A stretch of DNA of 64,000 nt from Rubrivivax sp. (GCA_021300575.1 JAJTDM010000020.1:62001-126000), one strand, 5' to 3'; shown: positions 8,986 to 17,600, counted from the first letter of the stretch. A program made the numbers and translations. The notes: generated from the letters alone by a model not told the origin.

Positions 8986-9227
8986 GCGCCGCGTCCTTCA
9001 TAGGCCAGCTCGAGCAGGCGGGCCCAGTCCGCACCAGCGAACTCAGAACTGAGGCCGGCGCCGGCAAAGCTCGCCCTTCGCAACTTGAACGCTGGCGCGC
9101 TGTCCTGTTCAGCCAGCACCGTGCGCAACCCCTGCTCCACCAGCGCACGAACGGTGGTGCCTTGCCGTTGAGCTTGGATGCGGGCCTGCTCCAGCAGTGC
9201 ATCAGCAATATCGATGGTCGTCTTCAT
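8982..9227 (-). CDS. vapB: VapB-type antitoxin
   Basis: An 81-residue protein starting MKTTIDIADALLEQARIQAQRQGTTVRALVEQGLRTVLAEQ. This is a ribbon-helix-helix DNA-binding N-terminus of the kind found in VapB antitoxins. The C-terminal part (FAGADWARLLELAYEGRGA) would wrap the toxin. It is first in a two-gene operon with vapC, and RHH antitoxins usually autorepress. The upstream 90 bp are clearly richer in A+T than the surrounding genes. Confidence 0.85.
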   Translation of the reverse strand: MKTTIDIADALLEQARIQAQRQGTTVRALVEQGLRTVLAEQDSAPAFKLRRASFAGAGLSSEFAGADWARLLELAYEGRGA

Positions 9228-9253
9228 ATGGGTGTATGGGTATCACAGTCCAA

Positions 9254-9283
9254 ATCATATTTGATGACAGCCTGATCCACCAA
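9254..9283 (-). promoter_or_regulatory. candidate sigma-70 promoter for vapBC
   Basis: On the minus strand TTGGTG (9283-9278) is followed after 18 bp by TATGAT (9259-9254), about 27 bp upstream of the vapB ATG. The stretch between the -10 and the start contains a repeated ATGGGT/ATACCCAT pattern that could be the antitoxin operator. Identified by eye only. Confidence 0.5.
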
Positions 9284-9317
9284 AACCAGGTTGTGACGCA
9301 GGGCGCAAAATCACTGC

Positions 9318-10823
9318 ATGAACCCAAGCGACGCGCCCCACCACCAGCTTCTGACCATCCAACCCGTCATCATGGCCGGCGGCTCGGGCACGCGGCTGTG
9401 GCCGCTGTCCCGGGCGGGGTACCCGAAGCAGTTCCTGGTGCTGCACGGCAACACAAGCCTGTTGCAGCAGGCTGCGCAGCGGCTGATGGCCCTCACGGGC
9501 GCGGCCGCGCCCGTCGTGGTCGGCAATGAAGAACACCGCTTTCTGATCCTGGACCAGTTGCGTGAGGTGCAGTGCACGCCCTCGGCCCTGGTGCTGGAGC
9601 CTGCCGGCCGCAACACCGCGCCGGCCGTCACGCTGGCGGCGCTGCAGGCCATACAGGGTGGTGCTGACCCGGTGCTGGTGGTGACGCCAGCCGACCAGAC
9701 GGTCACGAATCCAGACGCCTTCACCGAGGCGTTGGAGCGTGCGGCCAACGAGGCCGCCAAGGGTGCAGTGGTGATCCTGGGCATCACGCCCGACCGGCCG
9801 GAGACAGGCTACGGCTACATCCAGGCGGGCGCAGGCCAGCAAGCCCGCGCAGCAGAAGACACCGCGGCCGAAGAGGCTGCGCCAGACTTGCGGCTCCAGA
9901 CCCGCCCCGTCCAACGCTTCGTCGAGAAGCCCGACGCCGCCACTGCGGCCGCCTATCTCGCCGAAGGCGGCTACTTCTGGAACGGCGGCATCTTCGTGCT
10001 GCGCGCCAGCACCTGGCTGCAGGCCCTGGAGCGCTTTCGCCCGGACATCCTGGCGGCCACGCGCACGGCCTTCGAGGCCCGCAGCACCGACGCCCTGTTC
10101 GTGCGCCCGAACCAGGCCGCTTTCGAGGCCGTGCCGGCCGAGTCGGTGGATTACGCCGTGCTGGAGCGGTGCCCAGGCAGCGGCATCGACATCCGCATGG
10201 TGCCGCTGGACGCGGGCTGGAACGACCTGGGCGCCTGGGACGCCGTGTGGCAGGTGGCCCCGCAGGACGCACAAGGCAACGCCGCCACAGGCGACGTGCT
10301 GCTGCACGACAGCCAGCGCACCCTGGTGCACGCCACGCACCGCCTGGTGGGGGTGATCGGCCTGCAGGACGTGGTGGTGGTGGAAACCGCCGACGCCGTG
10401 CTGGTGAGCGACCGCGCGCGCAGCCAGGAGGTCAAGGCCATCGTGGGCACGCTCAGCCGCCAGCAGCGCGAGGAGCGCAACCTGCACCGCAAAGTGCACC
10501 GCCCCTGGGGCTGGTACGACAGTGTGGACGCGGGTGAGCGCTTTCAGGTCAAGCGCATCGGCGTGAAGCCGGGCGCCGCCTTGAGCCTGCAGAAGCACTA
10601 CCACCGCGCCGAGCACTGGATCGTGGTGCGCGGCACGGCCGAGGTGACGTGCGGCGACAAGAAGATCCTGCTGACCGAGAACCAGAGCACCTACATCCCG
10701 CTGGGCGAGGTACACCGCCTGGCCAACCCGGGCAAGGTGTGGCTGGAGATCATCGAGGTGCAGTCCGGCAGCTACCTGGGCGAGGACGACATCGTGCGGT
10801 TCGAGGACAGCTACGGGCGCTGA
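9318..10823 (+). CDS. manC: mannose-1-phosphate guanylyltransferase / mannose-6-phosphate isomerase
   Basis: A 501-residue bifunctional enzyme making GDP-mannose. The nucleotidyltransferase half carries VIMAGGSGTRLWPLSR (about residues 17-32), VTPADQ, and RFVEKPD near residue 200. The type II isomerase cupin half begins about residue 393 (HRPWGWYDS) and includes RIGVKPGAALSLQKHYHRAEHW and LTENQSTYIPLGEVHR. An acidic/alanine insert (ARAAEDTAAEEAAPD) makes it slightly longer than the usual 470-480. It supplies GDP-mannose for EPS assembly. It is separated from galE by the vapBC pair, so it probably needs its own promoter. Confidence 0.93.
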   Translation: MNPSDAPHHQLLTIQPVIMAGGSGTRLWPLSRAGYPKQFLVLHGNTSLLQQAAQRLMALTGAAAPVVVGNEEHRFLILDQLREVQCTPSALVLEPAGRNTAPAVTLAALQAIQGGADPVLVVTPADQTVTNPDAFTEALERAANEAAKGAVVILGITPDRPETGYGYIQAGAGQQARAAEDTAAEEAAPDLRLQTRPVQRFVEKPDAATAAAYLAEGGYFWNGGIFVLRASTWLQALERFRPDILAATRTAFEARSTDALFVRPNQAAFEAVPAESVDYAVLERCPGSGIDIRMVPLDAGWNDLGAWDAVWQVAPQDAQGNAATGDVLLHDSQRTLVHATHRLVGVIGLQDVVVVETADAVLVSDRARSQEVKAIVGTLSRQQREERNLHRKVHRPWGWYDSVDAGERFQVKRIGVKPGAALSLQKHYHRAEHWIVVRGTAEVTCGDKKILLTENQSTYIPLGEVHRLANPGKVWLEIIEVQSGSYLGEDDIVRFEDSYGR

Positions 10824-10847
10824 ACTGGCGGCAGGGTTCATCTGCCC

Positions 10848-10891
10848 GGCATGAACGCGGCATGAACGCGGCATGAACGGGACATGAACGC
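10848..10891 (+). repeat. 11-bp direct repeat, four copies
   Basis: Four tandem copies of GGCATGAACGC (the third ends in GG and the fourth begins GA) sit at 10848-10858, 10859-10869, 10870-10880 and 10881-10891. They lie between the manC stop and the next gene. A related GGCAAAGCCGC follows. No coding role is apparent. Confidence 0.85.
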
Positions 10892-10986
10892 GGCAAAGCC
10901 GCAGCACCAACGCGCAGGGTGAGGCGCCGCAAGCGTCGCGGGCATCGTGGCCGGGACACTCAGAGTCTTCACACCTCTGCCTGCCC

Positions 10987-12135
10987 GTGACACCACCTGC
11001 CGCTTCAGCACCTCTGCCCTCCCCGCGCGCCGCCCCCACGTCAGACCCCCACCCCGGCACCGTCCTGCGGCCCTATCCCCCAGGTACACGCCTGCCCACC
11101 CAATGGCCCTGCTGGCTGGACAGCGCCTGCGCGCACCTGTACCCGACAGGGCGGGTGGTGGACGTCGCAGCGGCAACGGCAGCAACGGCAGCAGCAACCA
11201 CAACGGAACACACCGCGAACGCGGCATCCTTCCTGGCACCCCTGGTGGCGCAGGGTGCATCCGGTGCACTGACGCTGCCTGGGACCATGGAAACCGGGGA
11301 ACCTGCCGATCTGGCCTGGCAAGACGCCAGCCAGGCCCCTGCGCTGGCGCGCGCCCTGGCGCGGCAACGCCGGCCGCTGAACCTGCCCCGCGTGCCGCTG
11401 GGGTCGCCCAGCCTGCAGGCCCTGAAGACCGCGTTCAGGGGCCGCGGCTGGTTGCGCATGCGTCCGGCCCACGGTTCACCCTGCATCGAGCTGGACGCCG
11501 GCTGGGCGCAGCCATGGCAGAAGTTCAATGCCGGCCGCCAGTCGGACTTCCGCCGCGCGCAGCGCCGCGCCGAAGAGGCCGGCGCGCTGCGGTTCGAAGT
11601 GCACACGCCCTCGCCGGGGCCAGCGCTGGAGCGACTGCTGGACGAGGCCTACGAGGTGGAGTCGCGAAGTTGGAAAGGCGACGGCGGCACCGCCCTGGCG
11701 GTGGACCCGCTGCTGGGCCCGTTCTACCGGCGGCTGGCGCACAACGCGTCACAGGCCGGTCTGCTGCGACTGTGCTTCCTGCGTATCGCCGGTCAGGCCG
11801 CCGCCATGCAACTGGCGCTGCAGGGCGGCGGCCGTTTCTGGCTGATGAAGATTGGCTACGACGCGGCCTTCGCGCGCAGCAGCCCGGGGCAGCTGCTGAT
11901 GCTGCACACCATCGGCCATGCCGCGTCGCAGGGCCTGGTGTCGTACGAGATGCTGGGCAACGCCGCGGCCTGGACGGCGGGGTGGACCCGAACCTTGCGA
12001 CCGTTCGTCACGGTGCAGGCTTATCCGGCCTCGTGGCCCGGTGCGCAGGCACTGTGCACCGACGCGTGGCGCGCAGCCCGGGCGCGCTGGCAGGCCGGGG
12101 CAGGTTCACGCCAAGGGCAGGCAGCGCCGGCGTGA
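10987..12135 (+). CDS. GNAT-type acyltransferase (CelD/BcsL, FemAB-like)
   Basis: A 382-residue soluble protein read from a GTG start. The N-terminal 100 residues are Ala/Thr-rich. The acyltransferase fold covers about residues 170-345: KFNAGRQSDFRRAQRRAEEAG, LDEAYEVESRSWKG, LCFLRIAGQAAAMQLALQ, WLMKIGYDAAFARSSPGQLLMLHTI and SYEMLGNAAAWTAGW. This is the pattern of the acetyltransferase-6 proteins found in EPS and cellulose clusters. It probably transfers an acyl or aminoacyl group to a sugar or lipid-linked unit; the substrate is unknown. Its stop overlaps the next gene's GTG start. Confidence 0.8.
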   Translation: MTPPAASAPLPSPRAAPTSDPHPGTVLRPYPPGTRLPTQWPCWLDSACAHLYPTGRVVDVAAATAATAAATTTEHTANAASFLAPLVAQGASGALTLPGTMETGEPADLAWQDASQAPALARALARQRRPLNLPRVPLGSPSLQALKTAFRGRGWLRMRPAHGSPCIELDAGWAQPWQKFNAGRQSDFRRAQRRAEEAGALRFEVHTPSPGPALERLLDEAYEVESRSWKGDGGTALAVDPLLGPFYRRLAHNASQAGLLRLCFLRIAGQAAAMQLALQGGGRFWLMKIGYDAAFARSSPGQLLMLHTIGHAASQGLVSYEMLGNAAAWTAGWTRTLRPFVTVQAYPASWPGAQALCTDAWRAARARWQAGAGSRQGQAAPA

Positions 12136-13043
12136 GCAGCCCCGCCCACGCCACCCTGAAACGCTGGGCCTACGCCCTGGGCGGGCCGGTACTGCAGCGC
12201 GCCAGCCGCGCCTACGTGCCCGGCCCGCGCCTGCAGGACGCCGTGCACTGGGCCCGTCACCTCGCCCCGCCCAGTTGCGGCTTCACCTTCGGCTACTTCA
12301 ATGCCGACGGGGAGTCCGCGGCGGAAGTGGAACAGGCCTGCCGCCAGTCCATCCAGGCGCTGGCAGCGCTGGAGGCGCTTCCAGCAGAGGGCGCCCACCG
12401 GACAGGCTACTGCTCCGTGAAGGTGCCCGCCCTGCACTACGACCCCAGGGCACTGGAAGGCCTGGCCCTGCTGGCCCAGTCGCAGGGGCAGCGACTGCAC
12501 TTTGACAGCCATGGCCCCGAAACCGCCGATCCCATGCTGGCGGCCCTGGACGCCCTGCGTCCCCATCAGATCCGCCTGGGCCTGACCGTGCCGGGACGCT
12601 GGTCGCGCAGCCTGGCCGATGCCGACTGGGCCGCGCAACACGGCCTGCGCGTGCGGGTCGTCAAGGGGCAGTGGCCCTGTCCTGCTCGACCGGACACTGA
12701 CCCGCGGCAGGGATTCCTGGCGGTCATCGACCGCCTGGCGGGCCGGGTGAATGAAGTGGCTGTCGCCACCCATGACGCTGATCTCGCACGCGAAGCTGTG
12801 CGGCAGTTGGCCGCACGGGGCACCACGTGCGAACTGGAGTTGCTGTGCGGGCTGCCCCGACGTGGGGTGATGGATCTCGCCCGCTCGCAAGGCCTGCCCG
12901 TGCGCCTGTACGTGCCCTTCGGCCAGGCCTGGCTGCCTTACGCCCTGAGCCAGGTGCTGAGGCAGCCGCGGCTGTGGCCCCGGCTGCTGAAGGACAGTCT
13001 GGCGGACGGCTGGGCCAGGAACCCGGTGGCAGGCGCCCGGTAG
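12132..13043 (+). CDS. proline-dehydrogenase-like protein of the EPS cluster
   Basis: A 303-residue protein started at the GTG that overlaps the upstream stop (GTGA). The track ORF of 698 codons is an over-extension through the GNAT gene in another frame. Residues have the beta/alpha-barrel motifs of the PRODH family: CGFTFGYFN, GYCSVKVPALHYD, LHFDSHGPETADP, RVRVVKGQW, NEVAVATHDADLAREAV, CELELLCGLP and VRLYVPFGQAWLPYAL. PRODH enzymes oxidise proline with FAD, but the role of this EPS-associated branch is not known. Coupling to the GNAT gene suggests the two act on one modification step. Confidence 0.75.
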   Translation: MSSPAHATLKRWAYALGGPVLQRASRAYVPGPRLQDAVHWARHLAPPSCGFTFGYFNADGESAAEVEQACRQSIQALAALEALPAEGAHRTGYCSVKVPALHYDPRALEGLALLAQSQGQRLHFDSHGPETADPMLAALDALRPHQIRLGLTVPGRWSRSLADADWAAQHGLRVRVVKGQWPCPARPDTDPRQGFLAVIDRLAGRVNEVAVATHDADLAREAVRQLAARGTTCELELLCGLPRRGVMDLARSQGLPVRLYVPFGQAWLPYALSQVLRQPRLWPRLLKDSLADGWARNPVAGAR

Positions 13044-13105
13044 GCCAGCGACCTGGCTTACGGCCGGGATGTGCTTCCCTGCCGCCCAGGCCGCTGCGCC
13101 TGCCC

Positions 13106-14851
13106 TCAGTTCACCCGCACCGTGGTACCCAGCTTGAAGCGCGCGCCCGCCGCGTCCCAGGTCTGCCCGGCGCCGCTGTTGTCGGCGTTGGCAAAGCGCA
13201 CCGAGAACCTCGGGTCGCCGGCGGTGGCCGGGAAGACGTCCGGGGCCGACAGGTACACGTCGTAGTCGCCCGTGGCCGCATCGGCGGGAATGGTCACGCT
13301 CACCGCCTGCGCCGTGGAGGCCGTGGCCTGCGGCGTCAGCGTGGCCAGGTTGCCGGCCCGTGCAGTGATCACCGCACCGGTGCTCTTGTGGCGCAACTGC
13401 ACCACCAGCGCCCGGTCCGAGAACATGCGAGACCAGCCGACGTTGCGCAGGTTCACGCTCAGGGGCAAGGTTCCGCCACGCCACACCTGCGTGTCATGCG
13501 TGGCCGAATCCAGCTGGACGCGGTAGCCCATGAAGCCCGAGACCTGCGCGTAGCAGCCGCCCGACTTCCAGGCGTTGATCATGGCCGGTGCGTAGCCGCT
13601 GTTCAGCCACGTCAGGTGGTACTGCTTGCCCTCGGTGAGGATGTCGTTGCAGGTGGTGCGCCAAGGGGTCTCGCCCTGGCAGGTCTCCCCGCCGAAGGCG
13701 GTCTGGGCCGACAGGGCCTGCACGTAGGGACGCTGGGTGCTGTTCTGGTACGTGCCGGTGTCGGTGGGGCCTGACAGGAGACAGTCGTTGTGCGCACCGG
13801 CACGCTTCTGCTGCGTGGGCGAGGGGTACCACTTCATCAGATCCGCCGGGTAGCGGAAGCCGATCTGCGTCGTGGCCGGCACATTGGCCAGCAGGGCGTC
13901 GCGCACGATGGCCCGGTTGATGTCAGCCGTGGTGCAGGTGGTGCTGCCGGCGTTGTAGCCGCAGGAATTGCCGGACTTGGACGAGTGCCATTCGCCCCAG
14001 GCGCCGATGAAGCCGGCCCGCATGTGGGGAATGACGTCGGCGTTGGCCGCCAGCACCGGCCTGAGCTGCTCCAGGTGACGCTTGATCTGCGCCGCGCTGG
14101 CGTCATTGCCGGTGGCGCTGAAGTCGTAGTTGAACCACACCGTGGCCTTCATGCCCATGGAACGCAGGCTGGCAAAGCGCGTGTTCAAGGTGCTGAGGAA
14201 GGAGGCGGGCAAGTCGCTGGTGCGGTAGCTGTCCAGCTGCACCTTGGCCAGCACCAGGCGCATGCCGGCGTTGTAGCTGGACTGCACGCTGCCGGCGTCA
14301 AAGCCGTTGACGAAGTCGTTGCCGGCCCAACCGTAGAAGCCGCGGTCGGGGTTGGGGATGTCGGCGCTGGTGGGGCCGAAGCTCAGGTTGACGGGTGCGG
14401 TGGAAGGAGCGGGTGCGGGTGCTGGAGCAGGTGCTGGAGCAGGTGCGGGTGCCGGTGCCGGCGCGGGCGTCCCAGGGATGTAGCAGGCCTTCACCACGCC
14501 CCGCAGAGGGTCACCGAAGAGCCAGTTGCCGCTGCTGCAGTTGAAGGGCCCGGTAACCGCCTTGTAGTAGAAAGAGTTGGCCGCCCCGTAGTACAGCACC
14601 GCCGTGCCGGTGAAGTTGCAGGTGGTCTGGCCCGACTCGCTGGCGCATTTCACATACCCGGCCGGCAGGGCCTTGGCCTGGCCGATCGAGGAGTTCTTCA
14701 CCGCGAGTGCCGTGCGCACCTCGTCGGCTTGCTCTGCCACTGCGGTGGGTTCCTCCACCGAACCGCCTCCACAGGCGGACATCAGCGCCGCGGCGGCCAT
14801 CAGTTCGGCCAGTACGGTCATGCGCGGAAGGCGGACATCGTTCATCATCAT
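13106..14851 (-). CDS. lipoprotein with DUF4874/DUF4832 domains
   Basis: A 581-residue protein. I start it at the first of three ATGs (14851), preceded by AGGGAG; the track ORF is extended by 136 residues. The signal peptide ends in a lipobox-like LMSAC, so it is probably an outer-membrane lipoprotein. A domain of about 100 residues (YYGAANSFYYKAVTGPFNC) leads to a Pro-Ala linker of about ten repeats. Then comes the barrel-like DUF4874 (IPNPDRGFYGW, AGFIGAWGEWHSS) and DUF4832 (a C-terminal part with GDYDVYLSAPD). The family resembles glycoside hydrolases, so it may bind or trim the polysaccharide; activity is unproven. It runs against the surrounding EPS genes. Confidence 0.8.
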   Translation of the reverse strand: MMMNDVRLPRMTVLAELMAAAALMSACGGGSVEEPTAVAEQADEVRTALAVKNSSIGQAKALPAGYVKCASESGQTTCNFTGTAVLYYGAANSFYYKAVTGPFNCSSGNWLFGDPLRGVVKACYIPGTPAPAPAPAPAPAPAPAPAPAPSTAPVNLSFGPTSADIPNPDRGFYGWAGNDFVNGFDAGSVQSSYNAGMRLVLAKVQLDSYRTSDLPASFLSTLNTRFASLRSMGMKATVWFNYDFSATGNDASAAQIKRHLEQLRPVLAANADVIPHMRAGFIGAWGEWHSSKSGNSCGYNAGSTTCTTADINRAIVRDALLANVPATTQIGFRYPADLMKWYPSPTQQKRAGAHNDCLLSGPTDTGTYQNSTQRPYVQALSAQTAFGGETCQGETPWRTTCNDILTEGKQYHLTWLNSGYAPAMINAWKSGGCYAQVSGFMGYRVQLDSATHDTQVWRGGTLPLSVNLRNVGWSRMFSDRALVVQLRHKSTGAVITARAGNLATLTPQATASTAQAVSVTIPADAATGDYDVYLSAPDVFPATAGDPRFSVRFANADNSGAGQTWDAAGARFKLGTTVRVN

Positions 14852-14914
14852 TGAGCTCCCTTGACTGAGGTTGAGCCGCCTCACCGGACATAGGTGACTG
14901 CGGTCAGGCCATGC

Positions 14915-14958
14915 TAGGAATACGCCTACCGCGGGGGTAAGCACCCTCCGAGGGATGC
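14915..14958. promoter_or_regulatory. cluster of dyad symmetries upstream of the DUF4832 lipoprotein
   Basis: Three adjoining inverted repeats are visible. TAGGAATACGCCTA is at 14915-14928 (arms TAGG/CCTA), TACCGCGGGGGTA at 14927-14939 (arms TACC/GGTA), and CCCTCCGAGGG at 14944-14954. They begin 64 bp upstream of the lipoprotein start, in a 300-bp gap shared with the divergent glycosyltransferase gene. The first resembles the RcsB/LuxR-type box TAAGAATATTCCTA in layout. A role as operator for a NarL/FixJ-type regulator is only inferred. Nothing else in the gap could be recognised. Confidence 0.4.
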
Positions 14959-15153
14959 AACAGGATGTAAGTCCGCAGTCCGCGCCCAGCGCCGAGGCAG
15001 CGGCCTGCGGGGGAAGCGCTTCGTTACACATGCGCCCGCAGGACTGAGGCCGCTCAACGCGTGCCGGCACCGGGTAGGCAGCATGGCGGCATGCCAGGTG
15101 CTGGGTACTCTGCCAACCGTCCTCCTCTGATCCCTGCTCCTGGAAGCCGTACC

Positions 15154-16431
15154 TTGTTCGTGGTGGACTGGGATGACGCAGGAGCGCGTGACCTGCAGGA
15201 GCGGCTGAGTCCGGGTCCGGCATGGGGATCGGAGGGGCCGTCACAACCGTCCCAACCATCGCAACCTCCCCATGAGGGCCGGCCGTCAGCAGGGCTCCCG
15301 ATCAGCCCACGGCCCGGTGCGCCCCCATCCGCCTGGCAGGTATTGAACTGCCCCACCACCGCCGTGCAGGCCGGGGCGGCGGGGGGTGGCTGGGCGCGTG
15401 TGGCCCAGGCCGGGCGCTACCTGCGCACCGCGCTGCAGGCCGCCTGGCGCAGCCGCCGGTTCGCCCAGGTGGTGGTGTGGCGCCAGTCCATCGGCTACCT
15501 GCTGTGCGCCCTGCCCCGCTGGCCCGCCAGGCTGTGCGCGCAGGGCCGCCGGCCGCAGTTGGTGTTGACGACGGTGCTGTTGTCGCCCTCATCCACTGCG
15601 CAAGGGTCGTGGCGGCGCGGGCTGCTGGAGTTGGCGCTGCGCCGCGCCGATGCGCTGGTGTACTTCTCACGCGACATGGCGCAGGACACCGCGCGTCACC
15701 GGCCCGCCTGGGCGCACAAGGTGTTCTGGATGCCCCTGCCGCTGTTCGGCGAGCCGGCAGGGCACGGGGAGCCGCTGCAAGCCGTCGGCGCCGGGCCACA
15801 GGCCGTCGGAAAAGACGGCACGGGCGGGCTCAGCGTGTTCTGCGGCGGCACGAGCGACCGGGACTTCGACGTGGTGATCGAGGCCTTCCGCCACCGGCCT
15901 GTGCCGGTGACCCTGGTGTGCCGCGAAGACCAGGCCTTCCGCGCGCCCGGGCCGGTCGAGCCGCACTTCACGGTGCGCCGCGGGGTCAGCGAGCAGGAAT
16001 ACCACGCCCTGGCCGCGGCCGCCGGCGTGGTGGTGGTGGCGCTGAAGTCCGCGACCTCGGGCTGCGGTCAACTGCTGTTCAGCTTCTGTATGCGCCATGG
16101 GGTTCCGGTGATCGCCACCGACTGCTTCGGCACCCGCGACGAGGTGGTTCACGGCCACAGCGGCTGGCTGGTGCCCGCCGGCGATGCCCGGGCGCTGGGC
16201 CAGGCCTATGACGGGCTGGCAGCCGACCCCGCGTTGCGCCAGCAACTGGTGCACAACGCCCGGGCGCAGGCCTTGTCCCGGCGGGACGGCCTGGCCGGCT
16301 TCGTGCGGGCCATGAACGCGCTGGGGGACACCCTTCGCGGCGCGCCGGCGCCCGAAGGCGCCACCTTCCCCCAACGGCCCCTGGCCACCACCGCCCGCAG
16401 CGCGGGCCATCCCATCGGAGAGGCTGCTTGA
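15154..16431 (+). CDS. glycosyltransferase, GT4-like
   Basis: A GT-B type enzyme of about 425 residues. The start is uncertain. I choose the TTG opening LFVVDWDDAGARDLQ, because the 31 residues before it (from GTG 15061 or ATG 15091) look non-coding. C-terminal features are GGTSDRDFDVVIEAF, FTVRRGVSEQEYHALAAAAG, the donor-binding region GVPVIATDCFGTRDEVVHG, and the NGW-like SGWLVPAGDARALGQAY. It should add one sugar of the EPS repeat unit; donor and linkage cannot be read from sequence. Its stop overlaps the TTG start of the next gene. Confidence 0.8.
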   Translation: MFVVDWDDAGARDLQERLSPGPAWGSEGPSQPSQPSQPPHEGRPSAGLPISPRPGAPPSAWQVLNCPTTAVQAGAAGGGWARVAQAGRYLRTALQAAWRSRRFAQVVVWRQSIGYLLCALPRWPARLCAQGRRPQLVLTTVLLSPSSTAQGSWRRGLLELALRRADALVYFSRDMAQDTARHRPAWAHKVFWMPLPLFGEPAGHGEPLQAVGAGPQAVGKDGTGGLSVFCGGTSDRDFDVVIEAFRHRPVPVTLVCREDQAFRAPGPVEPHFTVRRGVSEQEYHALAAAAGVVVVALKSATSGCGQLLFSFCMRHGVPVIATDCFGTRDEVVHGHSGWLVPAGDARALGQAYDGLAADPALRQQLVHNARAQALSRRDGLAGFVRAMNALGDTLRGAPAPEGATFPQRPLATTARSAGHPIGEAA

Positions 16432-17600
16432 TCGTCATCTTTTACCCGGAATTCGGCGGCGTGCATGGCATCGCCCGCTACCTGGACAGCTTCCTGGCGC
16501 ACCTGCCCGGCAAAGCGCCGCCCATCGTGCTGATCACGGCGGGCACCCCCCCGGAATGGCGGGCGCCGCCGGGCATGGAACTGCTGCTGCTGCCGCTGCG
16601 GCCCCACCGCCTGGGCTTGGTGTGGTGGACGCTGCAGGCGCGCGCGGCACTGGTGCGGTTGGAGCGTGAACGCGGGCCGGCGCAAGCCGTCAACCTGCAC
16701 GTCCCGCCGCTCATCCCTGCCCTGTTCTTCAGCCGAAAGCGGCGCATCGTGCTGACGGCGCACACCACCTACCTGGGCATGTCAGGCCGCTTCGACCAGC
16801 CCCGCCACTTCGACAGCCCCTGGAGCCGCCTGTCCGTGGCGATCAAGATGGCGATGGAGCGGCACATCCTGGACCGCGCAGCGCAGGTCATCACCCTGAC
16901 CGAGCAGGGCCGGCAGGAACTGGCGCGCTACGGTCGTCACGGCGGGGTGGTGGTGATTCCCAACGGCGTGGACACCGCGACTTTCATTGAAGACCCGAAG
17001 GTGGTGCAGGACATTGACGTGCTGTTCTGTGGGCGCATTGAGCGGCGCAAAGGCAGCCGCCCCCTGGCCGAGATGTGCCTGCGCCTGCTGCAGGCCCGGC
17101 CCACCCTGCGCATCTGCATCGTGGGCTATGGGGACGACGAGGCCCACGTCCGCCAACGTCTGGCGGAGGTGGCCGGCCCCGACGGGCCGGTACGCTTCGA
17201 AGGCCGGGTGCCGCTGGCGGCCATGCCCGAGCTGTACCGGCGCAGCCGCGTCTACGCCTCCACCTCATACTACGAGGGCCTGCCCGGCACCTGCCTGGAG
17301 GCCATGGCCACGGGCGTACCGGCGGTGGTGTGGAACCTGCCCTTCTACGCCGGGCTGGTGACCGAAGGCTGCTCCGGCCTGCTGGCGCCCGTCAACGACC
17401 TGGACGGCTTCACGCAGCGCGTGCTCGAACTCATCGACCAGCCCGAACGCGCGGCGGCGCTGGGACGCCAGGCGGCGAACCTGGTGCGGCGCCGGCACGA
17501 CTGGCAACGTCTGGCCGGGCAGGTGGTGGCGGCCTGCACCCCGCCGGGACCGGCAAGCCCCAGGCCCCTGGGCGTCGGGGCCGGCGTGAGCAGCACCTGA
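16428..17600 (+). CDS. glycosyltransferase family 4
   Basis: A 390-residue GT4 enzyme. It begins with TTG in a TTGA overlap with the upstream stop. N-terminal domain: IVIFYPEFGGVHGIARYLDS, then LTAHTTYLG. C-terminal domain: PNGVDTATF, DVLFCGRIERRKGSRPLAE, ICIVGYGDDEAHVRQ, the E-x7-E region in SYYEGLPGTCLEAMATGVPAVV, and GLLAPVNDLDGF. It is expected to be a retaining sugar transferase acting on the lipid-linked EPS unit. It is the middle gene of three consecutive, overlapping glycosyltransferase genes. Confidence 0.88.
   Translation: MIVIFYPEFGGVHGIARYLDSFLAHLPGKAPPIVLITAGTPPEWRAPPGMELLLLPLRPHRLGLVWWTLQARAALVRLERERGPAQAVNLHVPPLIPALFFSRKRRIVLTAHTTYLGMSGRFDQPRHFDSPWSRLSVAIKMAMERHILDRAAQVITLTEQGRQELARYGRHGGVVVIPNGVDTATFIEDPKVVQDIDVLFCGRIERRKGSRPLAEMCLRLLQARPTLRICIVGYGDDEAHVRQRLAEVAGPDGPVRFEGRVPLAAMPELYRRSRVYASTSYYEGLPGTCLEAMATGVPAVVWNLPFYAGLVTEGCSGLLAPVNDLDGFTQRVLELIDQPERAAALGRQAANLVRRRHDWQRLAGQVVAACTPPGPASPRPLGVGAGVSST

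Noticed and set aside
10947-13043. A 698-residue ORF ending in the proline-dehydrogenase-like protein
   Set aside because: Its first 395 codons are antiphase to the GNAT gene; only the part from GTG 12132 is family-like.
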